A DNA stretch of 28,656 nt from assembly GCA_019648995.1 (NCBI GenBank), contig BLXT01006948.1, positions 1,115,840 to 1,144,495 of the forward strand. The letters are read 5' to 3'. The stretch is from Plakobranchus ocellatus. Its lineage: Eukaryota > Mollusca > Gastropoda > Plakobranchidae. The translations under genes were made by a program, and so were the position numbers. This document shows, piece by piece, positions 19,956 to 28,656 of the stretch. The notes below the pieces were generated by a model. The model made no database searches. It was not told the origin of the DNA and saw nothing but the letters and a program-made list of their open reading frames with translations. Positions within the stretch are counted from its first letter, which is position 1, and each line of letters begins with the position of its first letter.

Positions 19956-20267
19956 GTAAGTCATCATGCACACTTTTTTGTTTATTGTTACATTAAGTGC
20001 TGCTAGAATGCTTTATTTGTATTTCCATGCATTCAAACTTGTCTTGGATGAGTGAAGAAAGGCAAAAACAAACTGTCTCACAATGCCAGATAATGGCAAG
20101 AAAAAAATGAGTACCTTTCTCCTGGTTTCTCTACATGTCTTATAAGTAATTGATTCACTGTGCTTGCATTTCTAAATGGACCTACTGAAAGAAGTTTGTT
20201 ATCAACAGGGGACTAAAGCTAAATGAATGAACAGATTCAGGTCATATTATAACATCTTTTGCTGATC

Positions 20268-20650
20268 TCCTATTTGTAGTTGAAGACATTCATTTGATCT
20301 GGCTCTAATCAAGATCTTGGTCTATTTGTAGTTGTAAAGACATTCTTTTCATCTATCTGTAGACCTTGTTTTACAATCAAGATCTTGGTCTATTTGTATT
20401 TGAGTAGAATTAATTTAATCTAGCATTAACCATTGTTTTATAACCAAGATCTTGATCTATTTGTAGTTGTGAAAACATTCATTTGACCTATTTGCAACCC
20501 TTGTTTTATCCGAGATCTTAGTCTATCTGTAGTTTAGTAGAATTTACAACACTACAAATAGACTAAGACCTTGTTTTATAACCAAGATCTTGGTCTATTT
20601 GTAGTGTTGTGAAGATATTCATTTGATCTAGCTCCAGACTTGGGGTTTTT
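20268..20650. repeat. About 68-bp minisatellite (5-6 units)
   Basis: Theme: AACCAAGATCTTGGTCTATT, TGTAGTTGTGAAGACATTCA, TTTGATCTAGCTCTAACCCT, TGTTTTAT. Units vary by short indels. It contains a 17-bp-arm palindrome at 20517-20567. Confidence 0.85.
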
Positions 20651-21005
20651 TAACACCCAAAGGACTGCTGACAAGAATATTGGCAAAAAAAAAAGAAAAC
20701 AATCATAAAAGACCAGCGACGAGTATACTTACAAAAAATACCCAGCCATAAAGGATCAGTGACAAGTATTCTTGCAACAGCTAGTCTACTACTTTATTCC
20801 AACTCAAATATTCTAAGTCTAGACCTTATGTTTCTATTTCCAGTCCAGACAAAACAAAACACTTTCCTTATCAATTTGCTGGCGTGGGTATGCAAACAAA
20901 GGTTTGTCCCTATTGGGTTAAAGGCATAATTTCTGGGGGTTGAACAAGGGGGTGGCTGCCCTTGTTTGGGAGGGGTACTCTAGGTGGCAAAGCCGGTCCT
21001 TTAGT
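20651..21005. mobile_element. Inserted repeat splitting the minisatellite
   Basis: The minisatellite stops at about 20650 and resumes at about 21006. The insert starts with three imperfect repeats of about 45 bp (20662, 20711, 20753; theme GACCAG(C/T)GACAAGTAT) and ends with the segment shared with 5821-5947. It looks like a mobile repeat of unknown family. Borders are approximate. Confidence 0.5.
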
Positions 21006-21200
21006 TGTTTATCAAGATCTTGGTCTATTAGTTGTTGAATAATTCATTTGATCTAGCTATAATTCTTTTTTTTTTTTTTTTTTAATAACAAAGCTCTTGG
21101 TTGTTTGTATTTGATAAGGTATTCATTTGATCTTGTTCCAGACCTCATTTTACAATCGAGATCTTGGTCTATCTGTAGTTGTATAGACATTAATTTAATG
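21006..21200. repeat. About 68-bp minisatellite, continuation
   Basis: ATCAAGATCTTGGTCTATTA and CGAGATCTTGGTCTATCTGT units resume here, with a T18 run inside. It lies directly before block B. Confidence 0.8.
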
Positions 21201-21228
21201 ATTTCTATAGTCTGTTTCGGTTTAAAGT

Positions 21229-23141
21229 AACTTTTAAGTGCTTTATGTTTTCAATAGTATTCATATGCATCCAGTTTCACACAGTGCTTTTTTTTTTTTT
21301 AATTATAATTTGATGCTCTTTTGTCTGGTATTGATAGAGATAGAGGCTCCTAATTTAGATTTTTGAAAGATGGTAGTATGCTGGAGCACAACAGACCTTT
21401 TATTCTTTGGCCAGTCCACTTGTTGTATATATAGATTGTTATAGGAAAAAATAGTATTAATAGAGGCCAAATTTAGTATTACTCGCCCCTAGTGCCACAC
21501 CAATGTCATTTCATGTACATCTATCGTCTGTTGCACATGTCTTTATAATTCAAGTAGCGTAATAAACTAAATCAAAACTTGATATCTTGTGTTGATTAAT
21601 TATTGAATAGTTCTGGATAAAACACCATTGGACAAGAAATCGTGACTATTGAACATCAAGTAACACATTCATCTTCTCCTTGACCAGAACCTGCATATTA
21701 TTACTCACACAAATTAACTATCCAATTGGGGTGATTGTATCAGGATCTCATGAAGCTAACTCAAAAAGGTGTGCCTGAAAATGGAGGGAAAGAATGAATG
21801 TGAGAGAAATGTTGTCATTGGTCAGGGCAGAGGGTTTGTTACTGTGGTGAAGCTGTTAAACTCAAATTAAGACCCATTCTATAAAAATGTCTCCTGGTTA
21901 TGATTTTGATCCTATTAGTGCTAAAGCTGCTGTGTGCAAACTGCAACATAGTTGTTACTTTATGTCTAGAAAATGTTCTCTAACTCTTTCAAGGCTCTTT
22001 GCTCTGTTATATTCCTTTAAAAAATGGCTATTTAATCTCTAGTTTTTCTTGGAGACATGTGTTTTTTGTTGGATTATGCAAGGAAAGATCTCTATATTGT
22101 GTTTATGAATATGAGTAGAATCAGTTTGTTGAGGAAAAAAATGTCTCCTGGCACTTTGATTGTTAAATCCAGTTCTAATAAACTTAACAGTATTTTACAG
22201 CTTGGGAAAACCAAGCAGTCATTTTTGTAAGAACTGCAGCATATGTCTGTTACACTTACTTTAGTATATCACCGGATATGATAGTTTGTTCTCAACAACC
22301 ACAAAACCCTGTTTAATTTTAGTACCATTTCGTTAACCCTTTTCAATATGTAACTCAAGACAGTCTAATATTAATTAATGTAATATTCATAGGATAATGG
22401 TAGAGGAAACTCTGTAGTGTTAAAGATTTTCTTTTACTTGCTATCCACTAGATATGATGGTCAAAGGAAAATACGCATTATAATGTAAACCTACCAATAT
22501 ATCTTCTTCGTTGTAGTTACAACATTTTACAATACTGTTCCTTTTGGATTAAAAAAAAAGGGTTTTACTTTGCCAATAGAGACAGAAAATAAATATGGCT
22601 GCTTGCTATTGGTGCAAGTCAGTTTTCTGATCAAATTGTTTTAGGACTGGTACTGCAAGACAGTCCTGTTGATGTTCCAGATGTTTTTTTAAATTTGATT
22701 TTTTGTGAATTTTCTAGGACAATCCTTTGGGCAGAGTTGCAGCTCAGGGATAAGTAACCAGTGTGCTGATTCCCTGTCCTGCTTGGGAAATATCTGCACT
22801 TGCAGAACTGATCAGTATTACAACAGTTCATTTTGTCAAAGAAGTAAGTCACCATGCATTAGTTTATTGTTTCATTTAATGCTGCTAGGGTGCTTTATTT
22901 GTATTTCCATGCATTCAAAACTGTCTTAGTAAAAGTAAAGAAAGGCAAAAACAAACTGTCTCACAGTGCCAGATATTGGCAAGAAAAAAATTAGTACCTT
23001 ACTCCTGATTTTTTAACATGTGTTATAAGTAAGTGATTCACTTTGCTTGCATTTCTGAATGGACCGACTAAAAGAATCTTGTGAACAACAGGAGACTAAA
23101 GCTAAATAAATGAATAGATTCAGGTCATGTTATAGCATCTT
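21229..23141. repeat. Duplicated block B carrying exon 9
   Basis: Counterpart of block A without the MITE. Downstream of the exon it matches A through CAGGTCATGTTATAGCATCT and is followed at once by block C. Confidence 0.85.
22718..22843 (+). CDS. Module exon 9 (EB/EGF-like, block B)
   Basis: Acceptor ATTTTCTAG ends at 22717 and donor A|GTAAGTCA begins at 22844. It reads Q-S-F-G-Q-S-C-S-S-G-I-S-N-Q-C-A-D-S-L-S-C in segments and ends Q-Y-Y-N-S-S-F-C-Q-R. By eye it differs from exon 10 at about 12 of 126 bases. It has an N-S-S sequon in the C5-C6 loop that exons 8 and 10 lack. The ORF beginning at 22705 with an intron-encoded Met reads the same frame, but its start and its end past the donor are not real. 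Confidence 0.92.
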
Positions 23142-23538
23142 ATGACCTTTTCGTTAACCCTTTTCAAGATGCAGGTCGAGACAATCTTATGTCAATTAAT
23201 TTAACCATCGTAGAATGATGGTAGTTGAAACACTAGTGTTAAAGATTTTCTTTTATTTGCTATCACTAGATATGATGATATAAAAAAAAATAAGCATTAC
23301 AATAAAATTTTTAGTATCTCTTCTTCCTTGTAGTCACAGCTCTTTGCAATACTGTCCCTTGAAATTGGATTATTGTGAATGATTCACTTTGGCAAAAGAA
23401 AAAGAAAGGAAATATGGCTGCTTGCTGTTGCTGCAAGTCAGTTTTCCGATCAAATTGTTGCAAGACAGTTCTGTTGATGATCCAGTCTTTTTTTTTTTTT
23501 TTGTTTATTAAAAGTGTTTTATTTTTGTGACTTTCTAG
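22844..23538. other. Intron 9
   Basis: 695 bp, made of the tail of block B joined to the head of block C; the joint is near 23142. No minisatellite lies here. It ends in GTGACTTTCTAG. Confidence 0.85.
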
Positions 23539-23789
23539 GACAAGTCTTAGGGCAGAGTTGCAGCCCAGAGGTAAGTAACCAGTGTGCTATTTCCCTGTCC
23601 TGCCTGGGAAATATCTGCACTTGCAGAACTGATCAGTATTACAGCGGTTCATCTTGTCAAAGAAGTAAGTCACCATGCACACTTTTTTGTTTATTGTTTC
23701 ATTTAATGCTGCTAGGGTGCTTTATTTGTATTTCCATGCATTCAAAACTGTCTTAGTGAAAGTAAAGAAAGGCAAAAACAAACTGTCTC
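23143..23789. repeat. Duplicated block C (shorter) carrying exon 10
   Basis: Begins at TTTCGTTAACCCTTTTCAA, matching block B at about 22328, and stops after AAACAAACTGTCTC, where blocks A and B continue with ACA(A/G)TGCCAG. So C is a roughly 650-bp copy lacking both outer parts. Confidence 0.85.
23539..23664 (+). CDS. Module exon 10 (EB/EGF-like, block C), last module seen
   Basis: Acceptor GACTTTCTAG ends at 23538 and donor A|GTAAGTCA begins at 23665. It reads Q-V-L-G-Q-S-C-S-P-E-V-S-N-Q-C-A-I-S-L-S-C in segments and ends Q-Y-Y-S-G-S-S-C-Q-R. It carries an internal GAG|GTAAGT at 23568-23576, a full-consensus splice donor absent from exons 8 and 9. The 5 kb after it hold no further module, so the following exon of the gene is beyond the window or of a different kind. 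Confidence 0.91.
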
Positions 23790-23936
23790 TTGGTCTATTT
23801 GTAATTGTGGAAACATCTATTTGATCTAGCTCTAACCTTTGTTTTATAATAGAGATTTTGATCTATTTGTAATTGTGAAGACATTCATTTCATTAGCTTT
23901 AGCACTTGTTTTATAATCAAGAACTTGATTTTTTAT
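23790..23936. repeat. About 68-bp minisatellite, third locus (2 units)
   Basis: TTGGTCTATTTGTAATTGTG and TTGATCTATTTGTAATTGTG units with the ATTTGATCTAGCTCTAACC part. It starts exactly where block C stops matching blocks A and B. Confidence 0.85.
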
Positions 23937-24126
23937 CAAAACAATAATTAGAAATAATTATTTCTATTGCTTATAGTCTACTTGAATGATTTAGGGCAAC
24001 ACAACAGAACCTACATCAAACAGATTAAGATTTAAGGAAAAAAAAATCTAAATCACTTAAAACACTAACATTGACCCGAAACTCAAGTTTTTTTAATGAT
24101 CTCAATCTATGTATTTTAAGAGCATT
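23937..24126. other. AT-rich spacer, no gene seen
   Basis: No module exon or element end recognised. Confidence 0.5.
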
Positions 24127-26631
24127 TTAGAAGCAAGATAACATTTCAAATAAAATCTCTTCTAGGTCTAAATTTTGCTCATGCTTTACTTTTGGTTTAT
24201 CAATTTGAGCAAAAGCTTTGTTTAAGTTGTCAAATATAAGTCTCACTTGGTGTGCATCATCAATAATAAAGGCATCACTTGTGTGTTTTCTAGTTGAAAC
24301 ACTATTTCCTCTGTCAGGCATTCATGAACTTTCGCTGACATACTTGAGGAAGTGGTTGCCAGTAAATACACCCCGGTGATATGGTTGTGAAATATTGGTG
24401 CTTTGTCAATATTTTGTACAAAGAGTGAGCGATTGGGCCAGTATTCTCCTCTAATTTTATGTAGTTGATGAATTGTAGCTCTTGATCAACCTTCTCAAAA
24501 CAGGTTCCAAACATTTCTTTTCTGTTTCTGACTCCGCAAACGCAATGTGGTGCCCAATGAGATCCAGCTGAGCTCTCAATTTTTCTACTCTGTCCCACTG
24601 TTTGCCAAATTTCTTGATTTCTGAACCTCTTTTGATCACGTGTTATGCATTTTGGGACACTAATTGTAGATCTAGCATATGCGCTTCTCTTTCCACTATA
24701 ACATTTTTTGGTGTCTACATGATATGCCTAGCATTATGTGCATGTATGGTGGGACAACATTTTCCAGTGGTATTGATAAGACAGGTGAATGTAAAACAGT
24801 TATAGTATTTGTGAACTTCTTTTTTTTTTCACTTTGGCTTGTTTATGAACTTAGTGTGATATTCAGTGATTTGTTTTGAAGTCCTTAATGTATGGGTTTC
24901 TGGTGGTATTTGCATGGCTTGCTTTGTTGTCAGACACCAAACACACGGGTATGAGCCTTGTGCACATGAAATCTCATACATTTTACATATAAACTCATCG
25001 TCGCCAAGTGATGTGAATCTTTTTGTCTTTCCAGAATTCATTCCTAGGTTCCTGAATGTCCTGTTTTAACCCCCCATCTAGAAAAGTCTGCAAATTTTGA
25101 TAGCTGTCTTTAACAACGGCCATGGCAATAATCACTGTTTTGTTGTGAAGTTAATGTTTCAGTATTTGCAATTTCCAGTGTCAGTTTAAGCAAATTCTTC
25201 CCATGGTCACCTCCTGTTTTTACCCAAATCTGGTCCTTTGGGATGTGCATGTTGTGCCATTTTTTTTCTTTCATTTGTGTTAGTTGCTCCATGACAAGTG
25301 TAGGGATTCAATTTATCCACATGTATGGAACTGTTACTACTTCGCTACAATCTTCTATATGGAATATTTTTCCCCCTGACATTAACAAAATCCTGAATGA
25401 TCCCTTAAGCTAATGTTCTTTGTGATGCTTCTCCTTCCACAACACTTAATTCTGAACTGGAGGCACATCAGTCTTGCTTTGCTAGTGCTCAGTCCAAGTG
25501 CTTCCTTTAGATAAGGCCCTGGCAACATCCTATCAACAGCTTTTTTTCTTATTTTAACTTTATTTGTCACCTGGTGACATCTAATTCGAGGATGAGGCCA
25601 AGCTCAAAATCCATTTTGGAATCAACAACTCTTCAAACGGAATGCATCAGTTGAGCATGCTTTTTCATTGTGGTGGCTCCTACATTTTGTGAGCATTTCC
25701 TTGGTACAGCTACTTTCATGTATGTGAATGGTTGCCCTCGCGTTTTTATTTTCAATAATGTTTTTTTTTTCCTTGGGGCCATCATATAACTTTCTTTGCA
25801 CTAATCTTGATGCCAGTCTTTCCCCATGTTCAGAGAGTGGGTGTGATAATGATTTGTTCATTGTATGACTAAATATCGATAAATTTGATCAGTGGTGATG
25901 TTTTGCTTTCTTTTTGTTTGCATGGATTTTTCTATGATTTGAGAGATAGCAATACTCTTTGTGGGTGGGAGTTTGATTGGTGTTGAGGTTGCAGGAGGTA
26001 CAAATGTCCTAGGTGGGGAAGCTAGATTTGTTGAAAAATATTCTTTGTCATCCATAGGGCTCACACTTCTATCATTATGGTGGTACTTTTCTGATGAGAC
26101 CATGCTTAAGATTTTGACAGGAGAGGTTTGGATTGATGTCAAATGTCTTTGGCAAACTTTCACTCTGCACCAACTCACCAGCTTTAGGCCATGGTTCAAA
26201 TAGAAAAGACAAATCAGTGAAGTGTCCCTCCTCTTCTCACCATTCTCTGTCTATTAAGTTCAGTGTCTATTACCTCTATGCCTTTACTTACCATAGTAAT
26301 TGGGTTTCATAGGCAACATTTGTTGAGTCATTCATATTCGAGCTTTCATGTCTTCGACAAATAGAAGGTATAGCTGCATTCAAACTATTTGGGACAGTTT
26401 TAAGAGAGGAAAAGTTTTGGTTGGATTTATGATCGTGTGAATCAGTGTTTGTGGTGCATCTGTATTGTAGTTTGAATCTGTTTGAATAGAAACCTCCGAT
26501 GCTGATGTAAGTGTACATATGTTGACTAAGTTGTTCAAGTGGGTGGTTAGGTGGGTCCGGAGAGAGAGAGAGACACATCCCTTTGTAAATAGATGTGAAC
26601 AGACTTGACAGGAATTAGAGTTAATGGTCAA
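24127..26631 (-). pseudogene. Broken DDE-type transposase of a DNA transposon (RAG1/Transib-like or related)
   Basis: A chain of minus-strand ORF pieces reads in one consistent order. First comes a C2H2-like finger (C-Q-V-C near 26600, then H-x3-H), followed by a Ser/Thr/Pro-rich stretch (about 25860-26200) and a basic stretch (about 25390-25860). Next are G-G-D-H-G (25200-25214), K-D-S-Y-Q-N-L (about 25090-25110), a G-D-D-E-F segment followed by P-C-V-W-C-L (24931-24948), and Y-H-R-G-V-F-T-G-N-H (24349-24381). The Asp/Cys-pair/G-N-x order recalls RAG1-type RNase H transposases and related unnamed invertebrate families. At least six frame interruptions exist. The C-terminal part with the expected last catalytic Glu is missing. 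No inverted repeats were found. The family name is tentative; that it is a dead transposase is more certain. Confidence 0.6.
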
Positions 26632-28123
26632 GTTAAACTCACACCAAACATCATAACTGGCTTAAAAAAATCTTACAAATATTTTGTGGAGAGCTTTGTC
26701 AATGCTTAATATTCTGAACAATATTTTGACATTTCTGGCAAAGAAATCAAGGCTGTTTGTCTCTTTGATCACTTTTAATATCCAGTTCAAGAACAAGAAA
26801 TAAGTCTCTGGAAATTGTTCTATTTCCCACAAATAGGACACAGTTGGTCTAAAGCCAAAAAGTAACTGTCACAAGTGTGTTCCATGCTGACAAAATAATA
26901 ACATTAGATAATCATTCAGATGTGAAAAATAATTATGTGTGCAACTTGTTACATATAACGGAAAAAAGTAACGTTTTCATTGAAGGTTTTTTATTGCTTC
27001 GTTAGAAATTAATTTTTATATTTTTTATATCTCAGTTTTTCAGGTAATAAAATATCTGAATTCCATAACCCTTCTTAAATATAATTTTCTTGAATGAGGC
27101 TTTAAAATAAACATACGATAACTAACACAAAAGGTATCCAATTTCTCAGGTGATAATACTGAGGAAGATTAAAATTTCACAAACAAAGCATCAGTCAATA
27201 CTAATACAGTCAATGAAAAAACGATTACTCTTCATCTGGTGATTTTCATTATAATGGCATTCAATGAGGCTTAATTAAGGTTCAAAATCTAAATGGAAGG
27301 TCTATGATAAAACACATCTAGATTGAGAACAGATGCACATAGAACAAGGATGTTTGCAAGAAATGGTAGTGGGGATGATTGTTAACAGTATTTAATTTTT
27401 TTAGTTCCAAAGGTGCAGCAGTAAAATTTTAATTTGTTAAACAAAATAGCAAAGATAGCTATCAAATTCATTCATTACACGCGGCAAGCAATATCTGCAC
27501 CAAGCGCACCCAAAAATTAACATTCCGCAGCTGGGGATTCTCTCATATTAGGTTTTGTGCAGTGCCCACTCAGGCCTACAAACTAAAGGTCTCGATATTA
27601 CCAATTTCTGTGAGCTGTGACCTCTTTTTAAAAACTAAGCACATAATTAAATCTACAAAAAAATAAATGATTGGGTGGTGAATCAAAATCTAATTTGAAG
27701 AAGTCAATGCATTGAACACCAAGCCTTATACAGTCATAGCCAAATTAGCTCTTCATCTATTGGGTAACAAGGGGAGATATTTGCATTGACCAGCACCAAC
27801 GCCTATTCATGGCGGTAGAAAATAACTCCAATGTTAGGAAGATTATGTTTGTTCAAGTATAAGATGATTATCTTTCTGTTTCAGCGGTTTTTGCTTGTAG
27901 ATGTTTTACACCCCAGTTACGTGATATTTTTTTATAAAGACGTCACACTTTCTAATTGATAATGTGAATCTTCAAAATGTTTAACATATGAAATTTTGGG
28001 CATTTATAATTTTTCAAAGTCTTATTCTTTAATCTGCATGTATTTCTCTCTCTATCTTTGTGGGGGCATCAGCGGCACAATGGATAGCAAATCATCTTAT
28101 TTTCTTTAATCTGTACGTGCTTT

Positions 28124-28152
28124 TCTCTCTCTCTCTCCCTCCCTCCCTCCCC
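28124..28152. repeat. (CT)n/(CCCT)n microsatellite
   Basis: CT dinucleotides pass into CCCT tetranucleotides. Confidence 0.9.
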
Positions 28153-28303
28153 ATTGTTTCATTTGCCATTAATCAACAAAAAGGTCTTTACACAAGCCCA
28201 AGTCTATTTAAATGATCATCCTGTGCATTTATCATACACCTTCCTCATTTTTAAAAGAAAAAAAAATTGAAAATGTGAACAGTCATTTCAAAAGCAGGGG
28301 ATG

Positions 28304-28316
28304 TATATATATATAT
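28304..28316. repeat. (TA)n microsatellite
   Basis: Short TA run followed by A10. Confidence 0.85.
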
Positions 28317-28564
28317 AAAAAAAAAAGAGTTTAAATATTGAGAAATTACATCATACATAGCTCAAAAACTAAAATTTACCTTTTAAGGCTGTTTTTAAAA
28401 ATTGAAAATGGGTAATAAGTTTCAAATATTATTTTCAACTTTGCAAGAAACAATCTTTTCATCTAAAACATAATACATTCAGTCTATATATCAAATTATC
28501 TCTCATTGCTCTAAGGCTTATGATTACTTATTTATTACATTCAGTAGGATATACAAAGCTAAAA

Positions 28565-28656
28565 CCAAAATAGTACTCATCATCATCAGGTGCCTTGCTT
28601 TACAGCGTTGGCGATCATGGTCCTCCACTTTTTCCTGTCCTTTGTCGCTTCTATTG
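28565..28656 (-). mobile_element. LINE 3' end, cut by the window edge
   Basis: On the minus strand the sequence ends a reading frame K-D-R-K-K-W-R-T-M-I-A-N-A-V-K-Q-G-T then stop, followed by TGATGATGATG. A D-R-x-x-W-R tail just before the stop and a short tandem 3' tail are typical of the C-terminus of several non-LTR retrotransposon reverse-transcriptase ORFs. The rest lies outside the window, so the clade cannot be named. Confidence 0.6.

Larger units (their letters stand above)
18210..20260. repeat. Duplicated block A carrying exon 8
   Basis: Alignable with block B (21229-23141) from ACTTTTAA(A/G)TGCTTTAT through CAGGTCAT(A/G)TTATA. Shared landmarks include CAGTTTCACACAGT, AAGACCCATTCTATAAAAATGTCTCCTGG, the exon and its donor, and GGCAAAAACAAACTGTCTCAC. 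It is interrupted only in A by the 475-bp element at 18247-18721. Confidence 0.85.
19956..22717. other. Intron 8
   Basis: Holds the tail of block A, the 68-bp minisatellite in two parts split by an inserted repeat (20651-21005), and the head of block B. No exon recognised. It ends in GTGAATTTTCTAG. Confidence 0.75.
5463..23664 (+). other. Partial gene: tandem EB/EGF-like module exons (10 seen)
   Basis: Ten exons at 5463, 7242, 12637, 13114, 14477, 15732, 17131, 19830, 22718 and 23539 share length (126 nt, one of 129), 1-1 intron phase and the pattern C-x7-C-x5-C-x4(5)-C-x-C-x10-C. Nine of the ten preserve an N/S-x-C cluster before C2 and an aromatic residue between C5 and C6. Joined in order they stay open for about 421 codons, and most junctions make an Arg codon (A|GA). 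This is known architecture for shuffled extracellular modules. EB-type repeats occur in secreted or membrane proteins of nematodes and molluscs, some linked to adhesion or recognition; a role here is inference. Start and end exons are not visible. An alternative reading is a divergent EGF-like domain gene. Confidence 0.85.
26632..28564. other. AT-rich sequence, no gene seen
   Basis: About 1.9 kb without exon-like ORFs. It contains TAATTA-rich stretches, a tandem duplication of a CTTATT(TT)CTTTAATCTG-(CT)n unit near 28020 and 28096, and microsatellites. Between the two copies lies GCGGCACAATGGATAGC, which resembles a tRNA A-box but has no B-box partner. Confidence 0.5.

Noticed and set aside
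20268-23936. CRISPR-like array
   Set aside because: Repeats are 68 bp, imperfect and without unique spacers, in a eukaryotic intron; a minisatellite explains them.
24602-26203. Plus-strand ORFs in the broken transposase region
   Set aside because: Antisense shadows; the coherent motif order is on the minus strand.
28070-28100. tRNA-like A-box (GGCACAATGGATAGC)
   Set aside because: No B-box, no cloverleaf pairing and no acceptor stem; at most a scrap of a tRNA-derived repeat.

Overview
The window is AT-rich animal DNA with U2-type introns, many transposon remains and dispersed AGATCTAG-type repeats. I read it as invertebrate and most likely molluscan, perhaps a heterobranch gastropod. That assignment is an inference from repeat style and gene type, not from a diagnostic gene.

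The main content is part of one plus-strand gene. Ten short exons lie between 5463 and 23664. Nine are exactly 126 nt and one is 129 nt, all are flanked by phase-1 introns on both sides, and each encodes one complete six-cysteine module with spacing C-x7-C-x5-C-x4(5)-C-x-C-x10-C. The modules resemble EB/EGF-like extracellular repeats. Joined, the exons give about 421 open codons. I found no convincing signal-peptide exon, membrane-spanning exon or stop exon, so both ends of the gene appear to lie outside the window or in exons I cannot recognise.

Layout. 1-5460: a perfect 77-bp tandem duplication, a 66-69 bp minisatellite, a decayed LTR-retrotransposon fossil on the minus strand (about 1780-2800), an acidic minus-strand ORF near a YY1-like site, and an A/C-rich block. 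5463-7370: exons 1 and 2, with a deleted LINE between them. 7371-12636: a long intron holding a mariner element (7545-8921, TA target duplication, 41-bp inverted repeats), a 271-bp palindromic MITE and a possible second inverted-repeat element. 12637-17256: exons 3-7, with exons 4 and 6 in a duplicated cassette. 17257-23789: exons 8-10, each in a copy of a larger duplicated block, with a roughly 68-bp minisatellite at the block boundaries. The first block carries a 475-bp MITE whose unoccupied target site survives in the second block. 23790-28656: no further modules seen; a multiply broken DNA-transposon transposase (RAG1/Transib-like or related) on the minus strand at 24127-26631, then AT-rich sequence and the 3' end of a minus-strand LINE at the window edge.

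Together this looks like a gene growing by exon-cassette duplication. Every exon can be skipped or added without changing the frame, minisatellites sit at the duplication joints, and mobile elements fill the introns.
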